The notes beneath the pieces were generated by a model that did not search any database, had not been told where the DNA came from, and saw nothing but the letters and a program-made list of their open reading frames with translations. A program made the translations under genes and the position numbers. Of a stretch of 64,000 nucleotides of DNA, positions 52,385-62,769 are shown piece after piece. Numbering within the stretch: the first letter of the stretch is position 1; each line of letters opens with the position of its first letter. This DNA is from CAVTWD01 sp963738325 (lineage in GTDB: Bacteria; Actinomycetota; Acidimicrobiia; Acidimicrobiales; Ilumatobacteraceae), in assembly GCA_963738325.1 (NCBI GenBank), contig CAVTWD010000013.1:62001-126000 (forward strand). The letters run 5' to 3'.

Positions 52385-53269
52385 TCAGCCGACCCGGGCG
52401 CGGGCGATGGCGTCGGGCGCGGTGCGCCGCAGCCCCGTCGCCAGCCGGAGCCGCGCGAGGCACCAGACGACCCATTTGCCGGGGTCGAAGTCCCACCAGC
52501 GGATGCCGTTGCGGTAGTCGGACTGGAAGCGATGGTGGAAGCTGTGGAACCCCTCCCCGAAGGTGATCAGCGCCGTGAGGGGTTGGTCCCGAGCCGATGC
52601 GGCCAGGTCATAGGAACGCCGGCCCCACCAATGCGCCACCGAGTTCACGCACAAGGTCGACTGGAGCACAACCGCAGCCCGCAACGCGCCGGCGATGAGC
52701 AACCCGCCCCACGGGTCGCCCCAGAACGAGGCCACGGCGACGGGCACCACGAGACCCGTCACGATGGCGATGGGCGCATACCAGCGGTGCTGCCAACGCA
52801 CGCTCGGGTAGCGGCTCAAGTCCTTCAGCCGTTCGAGCGGGTGGGCCGAGCCCGGTCGCGACCGGAAGAGCCATCCCATGTGGGCCCACCAGAACCCCCG
52901 CGTCACCGAATAGGGATCGCCAGGGCCGTCGGTGGCCACATGGTGGTCGCGGTGATCGGCACTCCAGGCCACCGCGGAGTTCTGGAAGGCAGCGGCCCCG
53001 GCGAGCAGGAACAGCCACCGGACGGGCGCCGCCGCCCGGTAGGCACGATGTGCGAACAATCGGTGGTAGCCCGCCGTGATCGCCATGCCCGTCACCGCCC
53101 ACAGCACGACCGCCAGCGCGATGGTGGCCATCGGGCGCGGGCCGATCACCAGGCGGACGAGCCCGACGACGGCGCCGAGGTGCACGGCGACCATCACCGC
53201 GATCGTGGTGTGGTTCGAGAGGCGCGTTCGCGTGGGCCGAGGGCGCTTGCGGGGCATCGACGATGGCAC
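52385..53269 (-). CDS. Delta-9-type acyl-CoA/fatty-acid desaturase
   Basis: The ~294-residue integral-membrane desaturase has the three His boxes: YHRLFAHR (HxxxxH), WSADHRDHH (HxxHH) and GEGFHSFHHRF (HxxHH). Several hydrophobic helices flank them, for example VAVHLGAVVGLVRLVIG. It inserts a double bond into acyl chains using a di-iron centre, O2 and electrons from ferredoxin or cytochrome b5-like donors, adjusting membrane fluidity. GTG 53269 is contiguous with the upstream stop (TGA-GTG); ATG 53257 is an alternative. It is downstream of an aldonolactone oxidase gene on the same strand. Confidence 0.9.
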   Translation of the reverse strand: MPSSMPRKRPRPTRTRLSNHTTIAVMVAVHLGAVVGLVRLVIGPRPMATIALAVVLWAVTGMAITAGYHRLFAHRAYRAAAPVRWLFLLAGAAAFQNSAVAWSADHRDHHVATDGPGDPYSVTRGFWWAHMGWLFRSRPGSAHPLERLKDLSRYPSVRWQHRWYAPIAIVTGLVVPVAVASFWGDPWGGLLIAGALRAAVVLQSTLCVNSVAHWWGRRSYDLAASARDQPLTALITFGEGFHSFHHRFQSDYRNGIRWWDFDPGKWVVWCLARLRLATGLRRTAPDAIARARVG

Positions 53270-54577
<1,308 letters not shown>

Positions 54578-54636
54578 GGGGCGAGCCTAGACGCCGGTGC
54601 GGTTGTCCCCTTCGGAGCCGTCGGGCCCGCCGCGCG

Positions 54637-55605
54637 TCACTGGCGGGCCTGGAGCGCCTCGATCAGCTTGGGCAGGACCTTGTGCACGTCGCCCACGACG
54701 CCCAAATCGGCAATCGAGAAGATGGGCGCGTCCTTGTCCTTGTTGATGGCGACGATGTTCTTCGCCCCCTTCATGCCGACCATGTGCTGCGTGGCCCCGG
54801 AGATGCCGGCCGCGATGTAGACGGTCGGCTTGACCACCTTGCCGGTCTGGCCGACTTGGTAGCTGTAGGGCACCCACCCCGCGTCGACGATGGCCCGGGA
54901 GGCGCCGGGCGCACCCTTGAGCAGCTTGGCCAGCTGCTCGACCATCTCGTACTTCGAGGCTTCGGTGAGCCCCCGGCCCCCCGCAACGACGATGCTGGCC
55001 TCGTCCAGCTTGGGACCCGTCGACTCCTCGACGTGGCGACCAACCACCGTCGCCGTCCCCGTCTGGCCGAGGTCGGGCACGGGGAGGGCGACCACTTCGG
55101 CCGACCCCCCGCCGGACGCTTCGGCGGCGAAGGACTTGGGCCGGAACATGGCGAGGCAGGGCCGGCCACCCGTGAACGCCGTCGTGACGAGCGTGTTGCC
55201 CCCGAAGATGGCGGTCGTCACCGAGGCGGTGTCACCGTCGACGCTGACGTCGATGTTGTTGGTGAGCACCGTCCGGTCGAGCTTGACCGACAAGCGCGAC
55301 GCCACGTCGCGCGCTTCGTAGGTGGCGCTGAACAGGAAGAGGTCGGGCCCTCCGCTCTCGTCGATGCGAGCCTTCAACGCCGAGGCGACCGCCGGGCCGG
55401 GGAGGCGCGCGCCGAGATCACCGGTGGCGTAGACGGTGGTGGCACCGTAGGCGCCGAGCACCGCTGCCGCCTGAGTGGCGTCGGAGCCCAGCACGGCGGA
55501 CACCGAGGAGCCGAGCGAGCGGGCCTTGGTCAGCAGTTCGAGGGTGCCGGAGGTGGGCTGGCCCTCTGCTGCCTCCGCGTAGACCCAGATGGTGTCAATG
55601 GCCAT
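54637..55605 (-). CDS. etfA: Electron transfer flavoprotein alpha subunit
   Basis: The 322-residue alpha ETF has an N-terminal alpha-beta domain (GQPTSGTLELLTKARSLGSS) and the C-terminal FAD domain with GRGLTEASKYEMVEQLAKLL, VGQTGKVVKPTVYIAAGISG and QHMVGMKGAKNIVAINKDKD. It accepts electrons from acyl-CoA dehydrogenases, such as that at 46602, and passes them to ETF-quinone oxidoreductase. It lies 28 bp after etfB on the same strand. Confidence 0.95.
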   Translation of the reverse strand: MAIDTIWVYAEAAEGQPTSGTLELLTKARSLGSSVSAVLGSDATQAAAVLGAYGATTVYATGDLGARLPGPAVASALKARIDESGGPDLFLFSATYEARDVASRLSVKLDRTVLTNNIDVSVDGDTASVTTAIFGGNTLVTTAFTGGRPCLAMFRPKSFAAEASGGGSAEVVALPVPDLGQTGTATVVGRHVEESTGPKLDEASIVVAGGRGLTEASKYEMVEQLAKLLKGAPGASRAIVDAGWVPYSYQVGQTGKVVKPTVYIAAGISGATQHMVGMKGAKNIVAINKDKDAPIFSIADLGVVGDVHKVLPKLIEALQARQ

Positions 55606-55632
55606 GTCGTGCGTCCTTTCCTCGAATCCGCC

Positions 55633-56409
55633 TCAGATGACCTTCAGCGCTTCGAGGAACTGCACGATCCTGAGGTAGCCCTCGCCGTCGTCCTCGATCA
55701 CCTCGCCGCCGGCCCGGGCTTCGGCCGCGGTCACGCTCACGATCTCCTGGCCCGCGCCCGCCCACCCGACGGCCGACACCCCGAGGTCGGCTGCGGTGAC
55801 CTCGTCGACGGGTTTCGACTTCGCCGCCATGATCCCTTTGAAGCTCGGGTAGCGGGGTTCGACCACTCCTGAAGTCACCGAGACCACCGCCGGCAGCGGG
55901 CACTCCACCTCGTCGTAGCCCGCTTCCGTCTGGCGCTCTACCTTGGCCACTCCGTCGCCCACCTCGATGTGCTTGGCGAAGGTGACCGACGGCAGCGCCA
56001 TCAGCTCGGCGATCTGCTCCGGCACCGTCCCGGTGTACCCGTCGGTGCTCTCGGTACCGGACAGGAGCAGATCGAAGGTCCCCAGCCGTTCCGCCGCCTT
56101 GGCCAGGACCTTGGCCGTGGTCAGCGCGTCCGAGCCCTGGAGGCTGGGGTCGCTCACCAGCACCGCCTTGGCCGCGCCCATGGCCAACGCAGTGCGTAGC
56201 CCGCTCGTCTCGCCGTTGGGGGCCATGGAGACGAGGCTCACCTCACCGCCCCCCGCGGTGGCCACGAGTTGCAGCGCCATCTCGACGCCGTAGCTGTCGG
56301 AGTCGTCGAGGATCAACTTGCCCTCGCGCTTCAAGGTGTTCGTGCTCGAGTCGAGCGCGCCCGGATTGGCCGGGTCGGGGATCTGCTTCACGCAGACGAC
56401 GACGTGCAT
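55633..56409 (-). CDS. etfB: Electron transfer flavoprotein beta subunit
   Basis: The 258-residue beta ETF has the AMP-binding region FDLLLSGTESTDGYTGTVPE (about residues 110-129), with the conserved start VVCVKQIPDPANPGALDSST and the recognition-loop segment LPAVVSVTSGVVEPRYPSFK. Its partner etfA follows after 28 bp. It starts ATG 56409, divergent from the lipid kinase gene across a KpnI-centred repeat. Confidence 0.95.
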   Translation of the reverse strand: MHVVVCVKQIPDPANPGALDSSTNTLKREGKLILDDSDSYGVEMALQLVATAGGGEVSLVSMAPNGETSGLRTALAMGAAKAVLVSDPSLQGSDALTTAKVLAKAAERLGTFDLLLSGTESTDGYTGTVPEQIAELMALPSVTFAKHIEVGDGVAKVERQTEAGYDEVECPLPAVVSVTSGVVEPRYPSFKGIMAAKSKPVDEVTAADLGVSAVGWAGAGQEIVSVTAAEARAGGEVIEDDGEGYLRIVQFLEALKVI

Positions 56410-56479
56410 GGCCGTCCATTGTTACCGACCGGTTTCAACTGGTGCCAGGCCAGCCGTTCGCCTCCGCCGTGGTGTGACA

Positions 56480-56501
56480 CCGAATCGGTACCGAATCGGT
56501 G
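56480..56501. repeat. ACCGAATCGGT tandem pair, relative of the CoA-transferase palindrome
   Basis: ACCGAATCGGT occurs twice in tandem at 56480-56501, centred on GGTACC. It shares TCGGTACCGAATCGG and flanking G-ACACCGA with the repeats at 28028-28093. It lies between divergent etfB and lipid-kinase genes. Confidence 0.65.
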
Positions 56502-56557
56502 CCCCATGGGCGCCGACGCGGCCGGTGGTACCGTCGCCGCTCCAGGAGGGCCCCGGG

Positions 56558-57469
56558 GTGCGGCTGTTGCTCATCGTCAATTCGTTCGCCTCCTCGGTGA
56601 CGGCCCGCACCACGGTGATGATCGAGCAGGCCTTCACCGCCGACTACGAGGTCCGCGTCGTCGAGACCAACCGCCGGGGCCACGCCACCCGCTTCGCCCG
56701 CGACGCGGCGAGTCGCGGCGTCGAGGTGGTCGCCGCGCTCGGTGGCGACGGGACCGTGAACGAGGTGGCCAACGGGTTGGCCGGATCCGGCTCGATCCTG
56801 GTGGCGCTGCCCGGCGGATCCACGAACGTCTTCGCCCGCGCCATCGGGCTCCCCAACGACCCCGTCGCGGCCACGGGCCTGCTCGTCGAGGCGCTCCGGC
56901 GGGGCTCGGTCAAGCGGGTGGGCCTCGGCTCGGTGAACGGCCGGTACTTCGCCTTCCACACCGGCATCGGCTTCGACGCCGCCGTCGTCCGCCAGGTCGA
57001 GCGACGGGCGTCGATGAAGCGCTGGGCCGGCCACCCCCTCTTCATCTGGTCGGCCCTCACCACCTGGGCGCGCGGCTTCGACAAGCGGCGACCATCGTTC
57101 TCCGTTCGTTTCGACGACGGCCGAGAGCTCGATGACGGCTACTTCGCCATCTGCCTCAACACCAACCCGTACACCTACCTGGGCAACCGCCCGCTCGACC
57201 TGTCGCCCGCCGCCGACCTCGAGCGGGGCCTCGTCCTCATCACCTTCCGCACCATGGAGGCGCGCGCCATCCTCGGCTCGCTCGCGGTGGCGTTACGGGG
57301 CGGGGGCCTGCCCGAACGGCCCTACCTCGACCAGGCCACCGACGTGAGTCATGTCATCGTCGAAGCGGAACGGCCCTTCCCGTATCAAGTCGACGGCGAC
57401 TTCCTCGGCGAGACCCGACGCCTCGAGTTCCGTCATCGCCCGAGCTCGGTCCTGCTCGCCCGCCCCTGA
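56558..57469 (+). CDS. Diacylglycerol/lipid kinase-family protein
   Basis: The ~303-residue lipid kinase has the catalytic-domain hallmark VAALGGDGTVNEVANGLAGS (GGDGT) and ALPGGSTNVFARAIGLPND, and the second domain with AFHTGIGFDAAVVRQVERRA. It uses ATP to phosphorylate diacylglycerol or a related lipid. GTG 56558 is preferred over in-frame starts further upstream because AGGAGG lies at 56544-56549. It is convergent with a GDPD gene, their stops being 5 bp apart, which may join phospholipid synthesis and turnover. Confidence 0.92.
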   Translation: MRLLLIVNSFASSVTARTTVMIEQAFTADYEVRVVETNRRGHATRFARDAASRGVEVVAALGGDGTVNEVANGLAGSGSILVALPGGSTNVFARAIGLPNDPVAATGLLVEALRRGSVKRVGLGSVNGRYFAFHTGIGFDAAVVRQVERRASMKRWAGHPLFIWSALTTWARGFDKRRPSFSVRFDDGRELDDGYFAICLNTNPYTYLGNRPLDLSPAADLERGLVLITFRTMEARAILGSLAVALRGGGLPERPYLDQATDVSHVIVEAERPFPYQVDGDFLGETRRLEFRHRPSSVLLARP

Positions 57470-57473
57470 GCGG

Positions 57474-58181
57474 TCACGGCCCGTCAGGGCCGCCAGGCGG
57501 GCGGGCGAGGGCCGACCGGGCAAGGTCGGGCACATTGGTGACGATGGCGTCGACGCCCATCGCGGCCAGCGTCCGGATCCGTTCGGGGTCATCGACGGTC
57601 CAGGGCCGCAGGGCCAACCCGGCCTCGTGGACGCGGGCCACGAGCCGGCGGGTGACCAGGGCGTGCCACGGGTGGATCCCCTGGTGGCCTCCGGCGGCCG
57701 TCTCGGCCACCAGGCGGGCCTGGCCCCGCACGACGCTCACGAGCCGCGCCGTTTCGACCACAGGGGCCACCACCTTCATGCGATCGATGGCCAGGAGGTG
57801 GAAGGACGACACGAGGACGCGCCCCTCGTCGCCTCGCGCCACGACCACCTCCGCCACCGCGTCGGCGACGCGGTTGTGGGGGTCGAACCCTCGCTCCTTC
57901 GGCGAGTTCTTGAGCTCGATGTTCACTGAGAGTGGCCGGCACGTGTCCAGCGCGTCGTCGAGCAGTGGCACACCCACCGGCAGGTCGGCCTGCGCCAGGA
58001 CATGCACGGGACGGCCATCGGCCAGCACCGGGTCGTGCACCACCGCCAGCGCCCCGTCGGCGGTCAGGCGCACGTCGAGCTCGACCATGTCCGCCCCGAG
58101 GCGGACCGCGGCCGCGAAGGCCGCCAGCGTGTTCTCCGGTTCGACCCGGCTCGCCCCTCGATGGGCCACGACGAGGGTCAC
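57474..58181 (-). CDS. Glycerophosphodiester phosphodiesterase
   Basis: The 235-residue TIM-barrel protein begins TLVVAHRGASRVEPENTLAA, with the GDPD hallmark HRGAS...PENT, MVELDVRLTADGALAVVHDP (E-D and catalytic His) and the ELKNSPKE block. It hydrolyses glycerophosphodiesters to glycerol-3-phosphate and an alcohol. No signal peptide is seen, so it is cytoplasmic. It is convergent with the lipid kinase gene and divergent from whiB. Confidence 0.92.
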   Translation of the reverse strand: MTLVVAHRGASRVEPENTLAAFAAAVRLGADMVELDVRLTADGALAVVHDPVLADGRPVHVLAQADLPVGVPLLDDALDTCRPLSVNIELKNSPKERGFDPHNRVADAVAEVVVARGDEGRVLVSSFHLLAIDRMKVVAPVVETARLVSVVRGQARLVAETAAGGHQGIHPWHALVTRRLVARVHEAGLALRPWTVDDPERIRTLAAMGVDAIVTNVPDLARSALARPPGGPDGP

Positions 58182-58247
58182 GGGCGCCGCCCCGGCGGGC
58201 CGGCCGGCCCTGTGAATTTCCGGTGTCCGCCCGCTGACGACAACCTC

Positions 58248-58276
58248 TTGATCAGTACAAGTTTTCGGCGTACCGT
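58248..58276 (+). promoter_or_regulatory. Candidate promoter of the whiB-like gene
   Basis: TTGATC (58248-58253) and TACCGT (58271-58276) are spaced by 17 bp and would start transcription about 42 bp before GTG 58324. The -10 fit is fair only. Confidence 0.4.
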
Positions 58277-58323
58277 ACGAATGATCCCATCAGAGCGCCC
58301 CCTTCCCCCTGGCGCACCCGCAT

Positions 58324-58656
58324 GTGAACGGCGTCACGTTCCAGGAGACCAGGTTGTCCGCACTCGCGACCAGCGCAGCCCTCGCCAACGCCGACTATGG
58401 ATGGCGCCACCAGGCTCTCTGCCGCGATACGGATCCCGAGTTGTTCTTCCCGGTCGGAACGACGGGCGCGGCGCTCCTGCAGATCGACCAGGCGAAGTCC
58501 GTGTGCCGGCAGTGCCCGGCGCAGCGGGAGTGCCTCGAGTTCGCGCTCGCCACCAACCAGGACTCGGGGATCTGGGGCGGTACCTCGGAGGAGGAACGGC
58601 GCGCTCTCCGGCGGGCCTACGTGGCGCGGGAGAAGGCCGCGGCCACCGCCTCCTGA
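58324..58656 (+). CDS. WhiB-family iron-sulfur transcription factor
   Basis: The 110-residue product has the four Cys of the Wbl [4Fe-4S] cluster: Cys33, Cys61, Cys64 and Cys70 in CxxxxxC form, then the G-I-W-G-G turn GIWGGTSEEERRALRRA and a basic tail. Wbl proteins bind the sigma-factor region 4 and regulate redox, nitric oxide and morphology genes. GTG 58324. It lies next to a PdtaS-type kinase gene as whiB1 does in mycobacteria, hence probably WhiB1-like. Confidence 0.93.
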   Translation: MNGVTFQETRLSALATSAALANADYGWRHQALCRDTDPELFFPVGTTGAALLQIDQAKSVCRQCPAQRECLEFALATNQDSGIWGGTSEEERRALRRAYVAREKAAATAS

Positions 58657-58666
58657 GCACACCGCG

Positions 58667-60163
58667 TCACCGGCCGGCGACGTCGACGGGGATGTAGAGC
58701 GCGACGACCGTTCCCGTTCGCAATGGCCGGTTGGCCAGGCCGACCGTCGCGAGGTCGTCTTGTGTCGCCCGCCGCATGTCGATCGTCCCGGCCAACTCGG
58801 TGGTGACCAGGGTCCGCACGATCGACAAGCCGAGGCCGGGGGCCTGCTCGACGTCGAAGCCCTCGGGAACACCCACACCGTCGTCGGTCACCCGCAGGTC
58901 GAGCATCCCGTCCTGGCGGACGATGCTCACCACCACCGTCCCCGGCCCGTGCGCGGGCGGGAAGGCGTGATCGACCGCGTTCTGCAGCAATTCGGTGAGC
59001 ACCACGGCCAGAGGTGTGGCCGTCGCCGCCGGCAGCTTGCCGCCGTCACCGACCACGCGGAAGCGCACGGGCCGATCCGGCGACTGCAGGCTCTCCTCGG
59101 CCATACGGGCCAACGGCCGCAGGATGTCACCGAAGGCCACGTCGTCGCCGGCCTCCCGTGACAGCGTCTCGTGGACGAGGGCGATCGTTCGGATCCGCCG
59201 CACCGACTCGTCGACCGCGGCCTTGGCCTCCGAGGAGGTGAGGCGCCGACCCTGGAGGCGCAGCAACGACGAGATCGTCTGGAGGTTGTTCTTCACCCGG
59301 TGGTGGATCTCGCGGATCGTCGCGTCCTTCGACAGCAGCAACCGGTCGCGGCGGCGCAGCTCGCTCACGTCGCGGATGAGGAGCACCGCTCCCGTCAACC
59401 GCCCCCCCGCCAGCATCGGCAAGCACCGGGTGACGAAGCAGACCTCGGCGGTCTGGTCGAACTCCTCGGTCACGGGGCACCGGCCCTCGAAGGCGGTGCG
59501 GACGGGCCCGTCGTGGAAGCCCAGCTCGGCCAGGCGCAAGCCCACGGCGTTGGCATTGATGCCCACCCGGTGGAGCGCGGACACCGCGTTCGGCGAGGCA
59601 TAGGTGACACGAGCTTCCCCGTCGAGCAGCATCACGCCGTCACCGACGCGCGGCATGGCCGTGGTCGAAGCCTCCTCGCCGGCGAAGGGGAAGGCGCCGT
59701 CCACGATCATGTCGGCGAAGCGTCGGAAGATCGAGAGGTAGGTGCGCTCGAGCTCGCCGGGTTCGCGGCCCACTCGCGGGGACCACTCCCGGGTGAGGAC
59801 GGCGATGACCCGCTCGCCTTGGCGGATCGGGATGGCCACCATGCGGGCCGGCTCGGCCAGCCCTTCGACGCGCACCTCGCCATCGGTGATGCAGGCCTGC
59901 TGGTAGGCGCGCAGCAACATCGGCCGCTCGGTCTCGTTGGCCCACGTGCCCACCCAGTCCGATCGGTAGAGGGTCTGGCTCGTCACCGGTCGCACCTGGC
60001 CGAGCACGACCCATCCGCCGTCGCGCGCGGGCGCGTACAGCAGCAGGTCGGCGAAGCAGAAGTCGGCCAGCATCCCCCACTCACCGATGAGGCGCTGCAG
60101 ATGCCCGATGGCCGCACGATCGAGGTCGGTGTGGTGGCGGGCGAGCTCGGGCAACGTGGCCAT
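58667..60163 (-). CDS. PdtaS-like sensor histidine kinase
   Basis: The 498-residue cytoplasmic sensor kinase has an N-terminal GAF-type domain (about residues 1-150), a PAS-type domain around 170-290 (GVMLLDGEARVTYASPNAVS), the HisKA_2 dimerisation helix with the phospho-acceptor His (TIREIHHRVKNNLQTISSLL) and a HATPase with GLGLSIVRTLVTTELAG. This matches the PdtaS family, whose partner is the antiterminator PdtaR, not present here. No membrane helix is seen. It is convergent with whiB. ArsA-like ATPase genes precede it by 56 bp. Confidence 0.92.
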   Translation of the reverse strand: MATLPELARHHTDLDRAAIGHLQRLIGEWGMLADFCFADLLLYAPARDGGWVVLGQVRPVTSQTLYRSDWVGTWANETERPMLLRAYQQACITDGEVRVEGLAEPARMVAIPIRQGERVIAVLTREWSPRVGREPGELERTYLSIFRRFADMIVDGAFPFAGEEASTTAMPRVGDGVMLLDGEARVTYASPNAVSALHRVGINANAVGLRLAELGFHDGPVRTAFEGRCPVTEEFDQTAEVCFVTRCLPMLAGGRLTGAVLLIRDVSELRRRDRLLLSKDATIREIHHRVKNNLQTISSLLRLQGRRLTSSEAKAAVDESVRRIRTIALVHETLSREAGDDVAFGDILRPLARMAEESLQSPDRPVRFRVVGDGGKLPAATATPLAVVLTELLQNAVDHAFPPAHGPGTVVVSIVRQDGMLDLRVTDDGVGVPEGFDVEQAPGLGLSIVRTLVTTELAGTIDMRRATQDDLATVGLANRPLRTGTVVALYIPVDVAGR

Positions 60164-60219
60164 GTCGGTCGCTCAGCCTCGCGCAGCGCCGCGCGACAAG
60201 AGCACGGCCATCCCGCGCC

Positions 60220-61390
60220 TCAGCGGGGGACCGACCAGATGCGGCCACCGAGGCGGGCCAGGCCGGCCAGATCGTGGATGTCGTCGTCGAAGTACGGCAC
60301 CGCCACGGTGACGTCGGAGGCGGTGGCGAGCTCGGCCCGCTGCTCGGCCTCGCGCTTGGCCACCACCTGGAAGTTGCGGAAGCTCTCGGCCACCTCCGAC
60401 AGCACTCGCGCCACCTGGGCGCTCGGCGCTCCCGCCATCGTGGCCAGGCGGCCGGCGAGGCTCGGGGCCTCGGCCGTCAGCCGATCGGCGGCGAGCGTCG
60501 CCTCGCCGTCGAGCAACGAGGCGGGCAGCACCTTGTTGAGGATCACTGCGCCGAGATGGAGATGGCGCTCGGCCAGCGCGTCGACGAAGAACTCGGCCTC
60601 GTGCGCCGGCGCCGCTTCGAGGGTCGTCACGACGCAGAAGGTCGTCCGCCGGTCACCCAGGATGCGCCCGACCTCGCGCGACCGGGCCACGAAGCCCTTC
60701 TCCATGGTCTGCATGAGCGAGAAGAACTCGGCGATGTCCTCCAGGAACTTCGTGCCGAGGATGCGGTCGGCGATCGTGTAGAACGGCCGGGAGGCGAGGG
60801 TCATCAGCCGGTTGCGATAGGGCACGGTCAACCATCGCAAGAGGCGGCTCGAGAAGAAGTCGGCCATGCGGGCCGGGGCGTCGAGGAAGTCGAGGGCGTG
60901 GCGGGTCGGGGGCGTGTCCACCACGATCAGGTCGAAGCGCCCCGAGGTGTGCAGCTCGTAGAGCCGTTCCATGGCGATGTAGTCGTGACTCTGCACGAAG
61001 CGAGCCGAGATCCCCTGGTAGATCGGGTTGGCCAGGATGGCGTCCCGCGTGCGCGGCGTCGGGGGCGTGGCGCCGGACGAGGTCGTCCCACGACTGCTGC
61101 GTGTCGAGCATCGCCACCCACATCTCCCCCTTGGGCGCAAGACCGGCGGCGGCAAAAGCTCCGGCCGGGACGGGCTTCTCGACGTTGCCGAAGGCGCCGA
61201 GCCCGAGGGCCGAGGCCAGCCGGCGGGCGGGGTCCACGGTGAGGACCAGCACCCGCCCGCCGAGGTGCACGACGGCCATCGCGCCGAGGGCGGCGGCCAC
61301 CGTTGTCTTGCCCACCCCACCCGACCCGGTGGCGACCACCACCTCCTTGGCGGCGAGAAGCTCCTCGATGCTCGGGGCTGGTGCCGGCAT
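60220..61390 (-). CDS. ArsA-like ATPase, second of a pair (frame break near 61070)
   Basis: From ATG 61390: MPAPAPSIEELLAAKEVVVA and the P-loop TGSGGVGKTTVAAALGAM. Near 61070 the frame changes and continues PRTRDAILANPIYQGISARF, VVDTPPTRHALDFLDAPARM to the stop at 60220. It is an ArsA/Get3-type P-loop ATPase. Mycobacterial relatives (Rv3679/Rv3680) occur as a pair near a whiB gene and have been linked to anion transport and glycerol stress. The start overlaps the first ArsA gene's stop by 4 bp. Confidence 0.87.
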
Positions 61391-62337
61391 CAGTTGAGCT
61401 CCTCGCCGAGCGCGTCGCAGACCCGGTTGACGAGCCGCATACCGAGGTTGCGGGTGAACAGCTCGGGGACGTAGAGGATGGGCACCGAGTCGGAGATGGC
61501 GCCGCGAAGGTGGCCGAGGTGCGCGGCCCGCGTGCGGCGTAGGGACACCGCGAGCTCGGCCGCGTCGAGCACCGCCGGCGCCCCGGACCCCGCGCCCTCT
61601 GTGAGCACGGTGATGGCGGCCGGGGTGCGCAACCGCTCGAAGATCTCCTCCTCGCCCCGGCCGAAGAGCTCGGGGAGGACGCGGTTGACCACGACCCCGG
61701 CGAGATCGACGCGTGTCTCCGCCTCGAGACGCCCGGCCAGCTCGATGGTCTCGCTGACGGGCATCTCCTCGGGCGTGGTGACGATGAGCACGCCGGTGCG
61801 CGCGGGGTCGGCGAGCAGCTCGAGCATCCAGCGGGTCTGGTCGTGGACAAGGCCAACCTTCACCAACTCGTTGATGGCCTGGGGCGCGGCGAGCTGGCCG
61901 ATGATGTGACCGCTCGCCGCCGCGTCGACCACGACGAGGTCGTAGTTGCGCTGGCGAACCTCGTAGGTGAGCTTGCCGACGGTGAGGATCTCCTTCACCC
62001 CAGGGGCGGCGTTGGCGACGAAGTCGAGTGTGCGGGCCAGCGGGCCCATGCGGGCCAGCAAGGGGAGGTGGAGCTGCAGCCCGAGGTATTCGCGGAACGA
62101 GTCCTCGGTGTTCATGGCCATGGCGAACAGGTCGTCTTGGACCTCGCGGGGCGCGAAGCGGAGAGCGGCGCACTCGTAGGCGCCGCCGAGCGCGCCTTTC
62201 GAGTCGACCTCGCACACCAGCGTGCGCCGGCCTTGGCGGGCGGAGAACAGCGCCAGCGACGCGGCGACCGTGGTCTTGCCGACGCCGCCCTTCCCGGTGA
62301 CGAACAGGAGCCGGCGCTCGAGCAGGGGAGGGCTCAC
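61390..62337 (-). CDS. ArsA-like ATPase, first of a pair
   Basis: The 315-residue SIMIBI-class P-loop ATPase has LLFVTGKGGVGKTTVAASLA (Walker A with deviant Lys), YDLVVVDAAASGHIIGQLAA (Walker B) and SLRRTRAAHLG toward the end. It lacks the arsenic-binding Cys triad of arsenical pump ATPases, so it is not an arsenite exporter. With the following ArsA2 it forms a coupled pair (ATGA overlap). Probably heteromeric. Confidence 0.92.
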   Translation of the reverse strand: MSPPLLERRLLFVTGKGGVGKTTVAASLALFSARQGRRTLVCEVDSKGALGGAYECAALRFAPREVQDDLFAMAMNTEDSFREYLGLQLHLPLLARMGPLARTLDFVANAAPGVKEILTVGKLTYEVRQRNYDLVVVDAAASGHIIGQLAAPQAINELVKVGLVHDQTRWMLELLADPARTGVLIVTTPEEMPVSETIELAGRLEAETRVDLAGVVVNRVLPELFGRGEEEIFERLRTPAAITVLTEGAGSGAPAVLDAAELAVSLRRTRAAHLGHLRGAISDSVPILYVPELFTRNLGMRLVNRVCDALGEELN

Positions 62338-62360
62338 GGGGTGACGGCCGAAGCCTCAGC

Positions 62361-62479
62361 GAAAGGGGGAAGGAGACCTTCCCCCCTTCGAGTCCCCCCG
62401 TCCGGGGAGCTCCGGTCGACCGGTAGAGCCGGATCGACCTCCGCACGAAAACCTGTCACAACATCCCAAGTTGGGTCCC
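62361..62479 (+). repeat. Dispersed hairpin element, copy C
   Basis: GAAAGGGGGAAGG (62361-62373), loop AGA, CCTTCCCCCCTTC (62377-62389) forms a 13-bp hairpin with one A-C mismatch, followed by GTCCCCCCGTC, GCCGGATCGACC and CTGTCACAACATCCC, ending at the DUF3107 stop. The order of blocks matches copies A and B; this is the fullest copy. Confidence 0.75.
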
Positions 62480-62483
62480 ATCA

Positions 62484-62717
62484 CTAGCTGCCGAAGCCGA
62501 TGCGGCGATCGCCGTCCGGGGTGCCGATCTCGATGTAGGCCACCTTCTTGGCCGGGACGGCCACGTCACGCCCCCGCCGGTCGGTGAGCCACAGCACGTT
62601 GTCCTCATTGGCCAGGGCCGTGTCGATCCTCGCCTTGAGCGCATCGCGATCGGTGTCGTCGGCGAGCTCGAGAGAGATCTCACGCGGTGCCTGGGTGACA
62701 CCGATGCGAACGTCCAC
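62484..62717 (-). CDS. DUF3107-family protein
   Basis: The 77-residue product has the complete DUF3107 sequence (IGVTQAPREISLELADD, NEDNVLWLTDRRGRDVAVPA). The family is restricted to actinobacteria (M. tuberculosis Rv3208A). Function unknown. It follows mrp by about 52 bp on the same strand. Confidence 0.93.
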   Translation of the reverse strand: MDVRIGVTQAPREISLELADDTDRDALKARIDTALANEDNVLWLTDRRGRDVAVPAKKVAYIEIGTPDGDRRIGFGS

Positions 62718-62769
62718 GGTCGCTACTCCTCATCCTGGCGGGCGGCCGCCACCCTAGCGGCGCGCCGCC

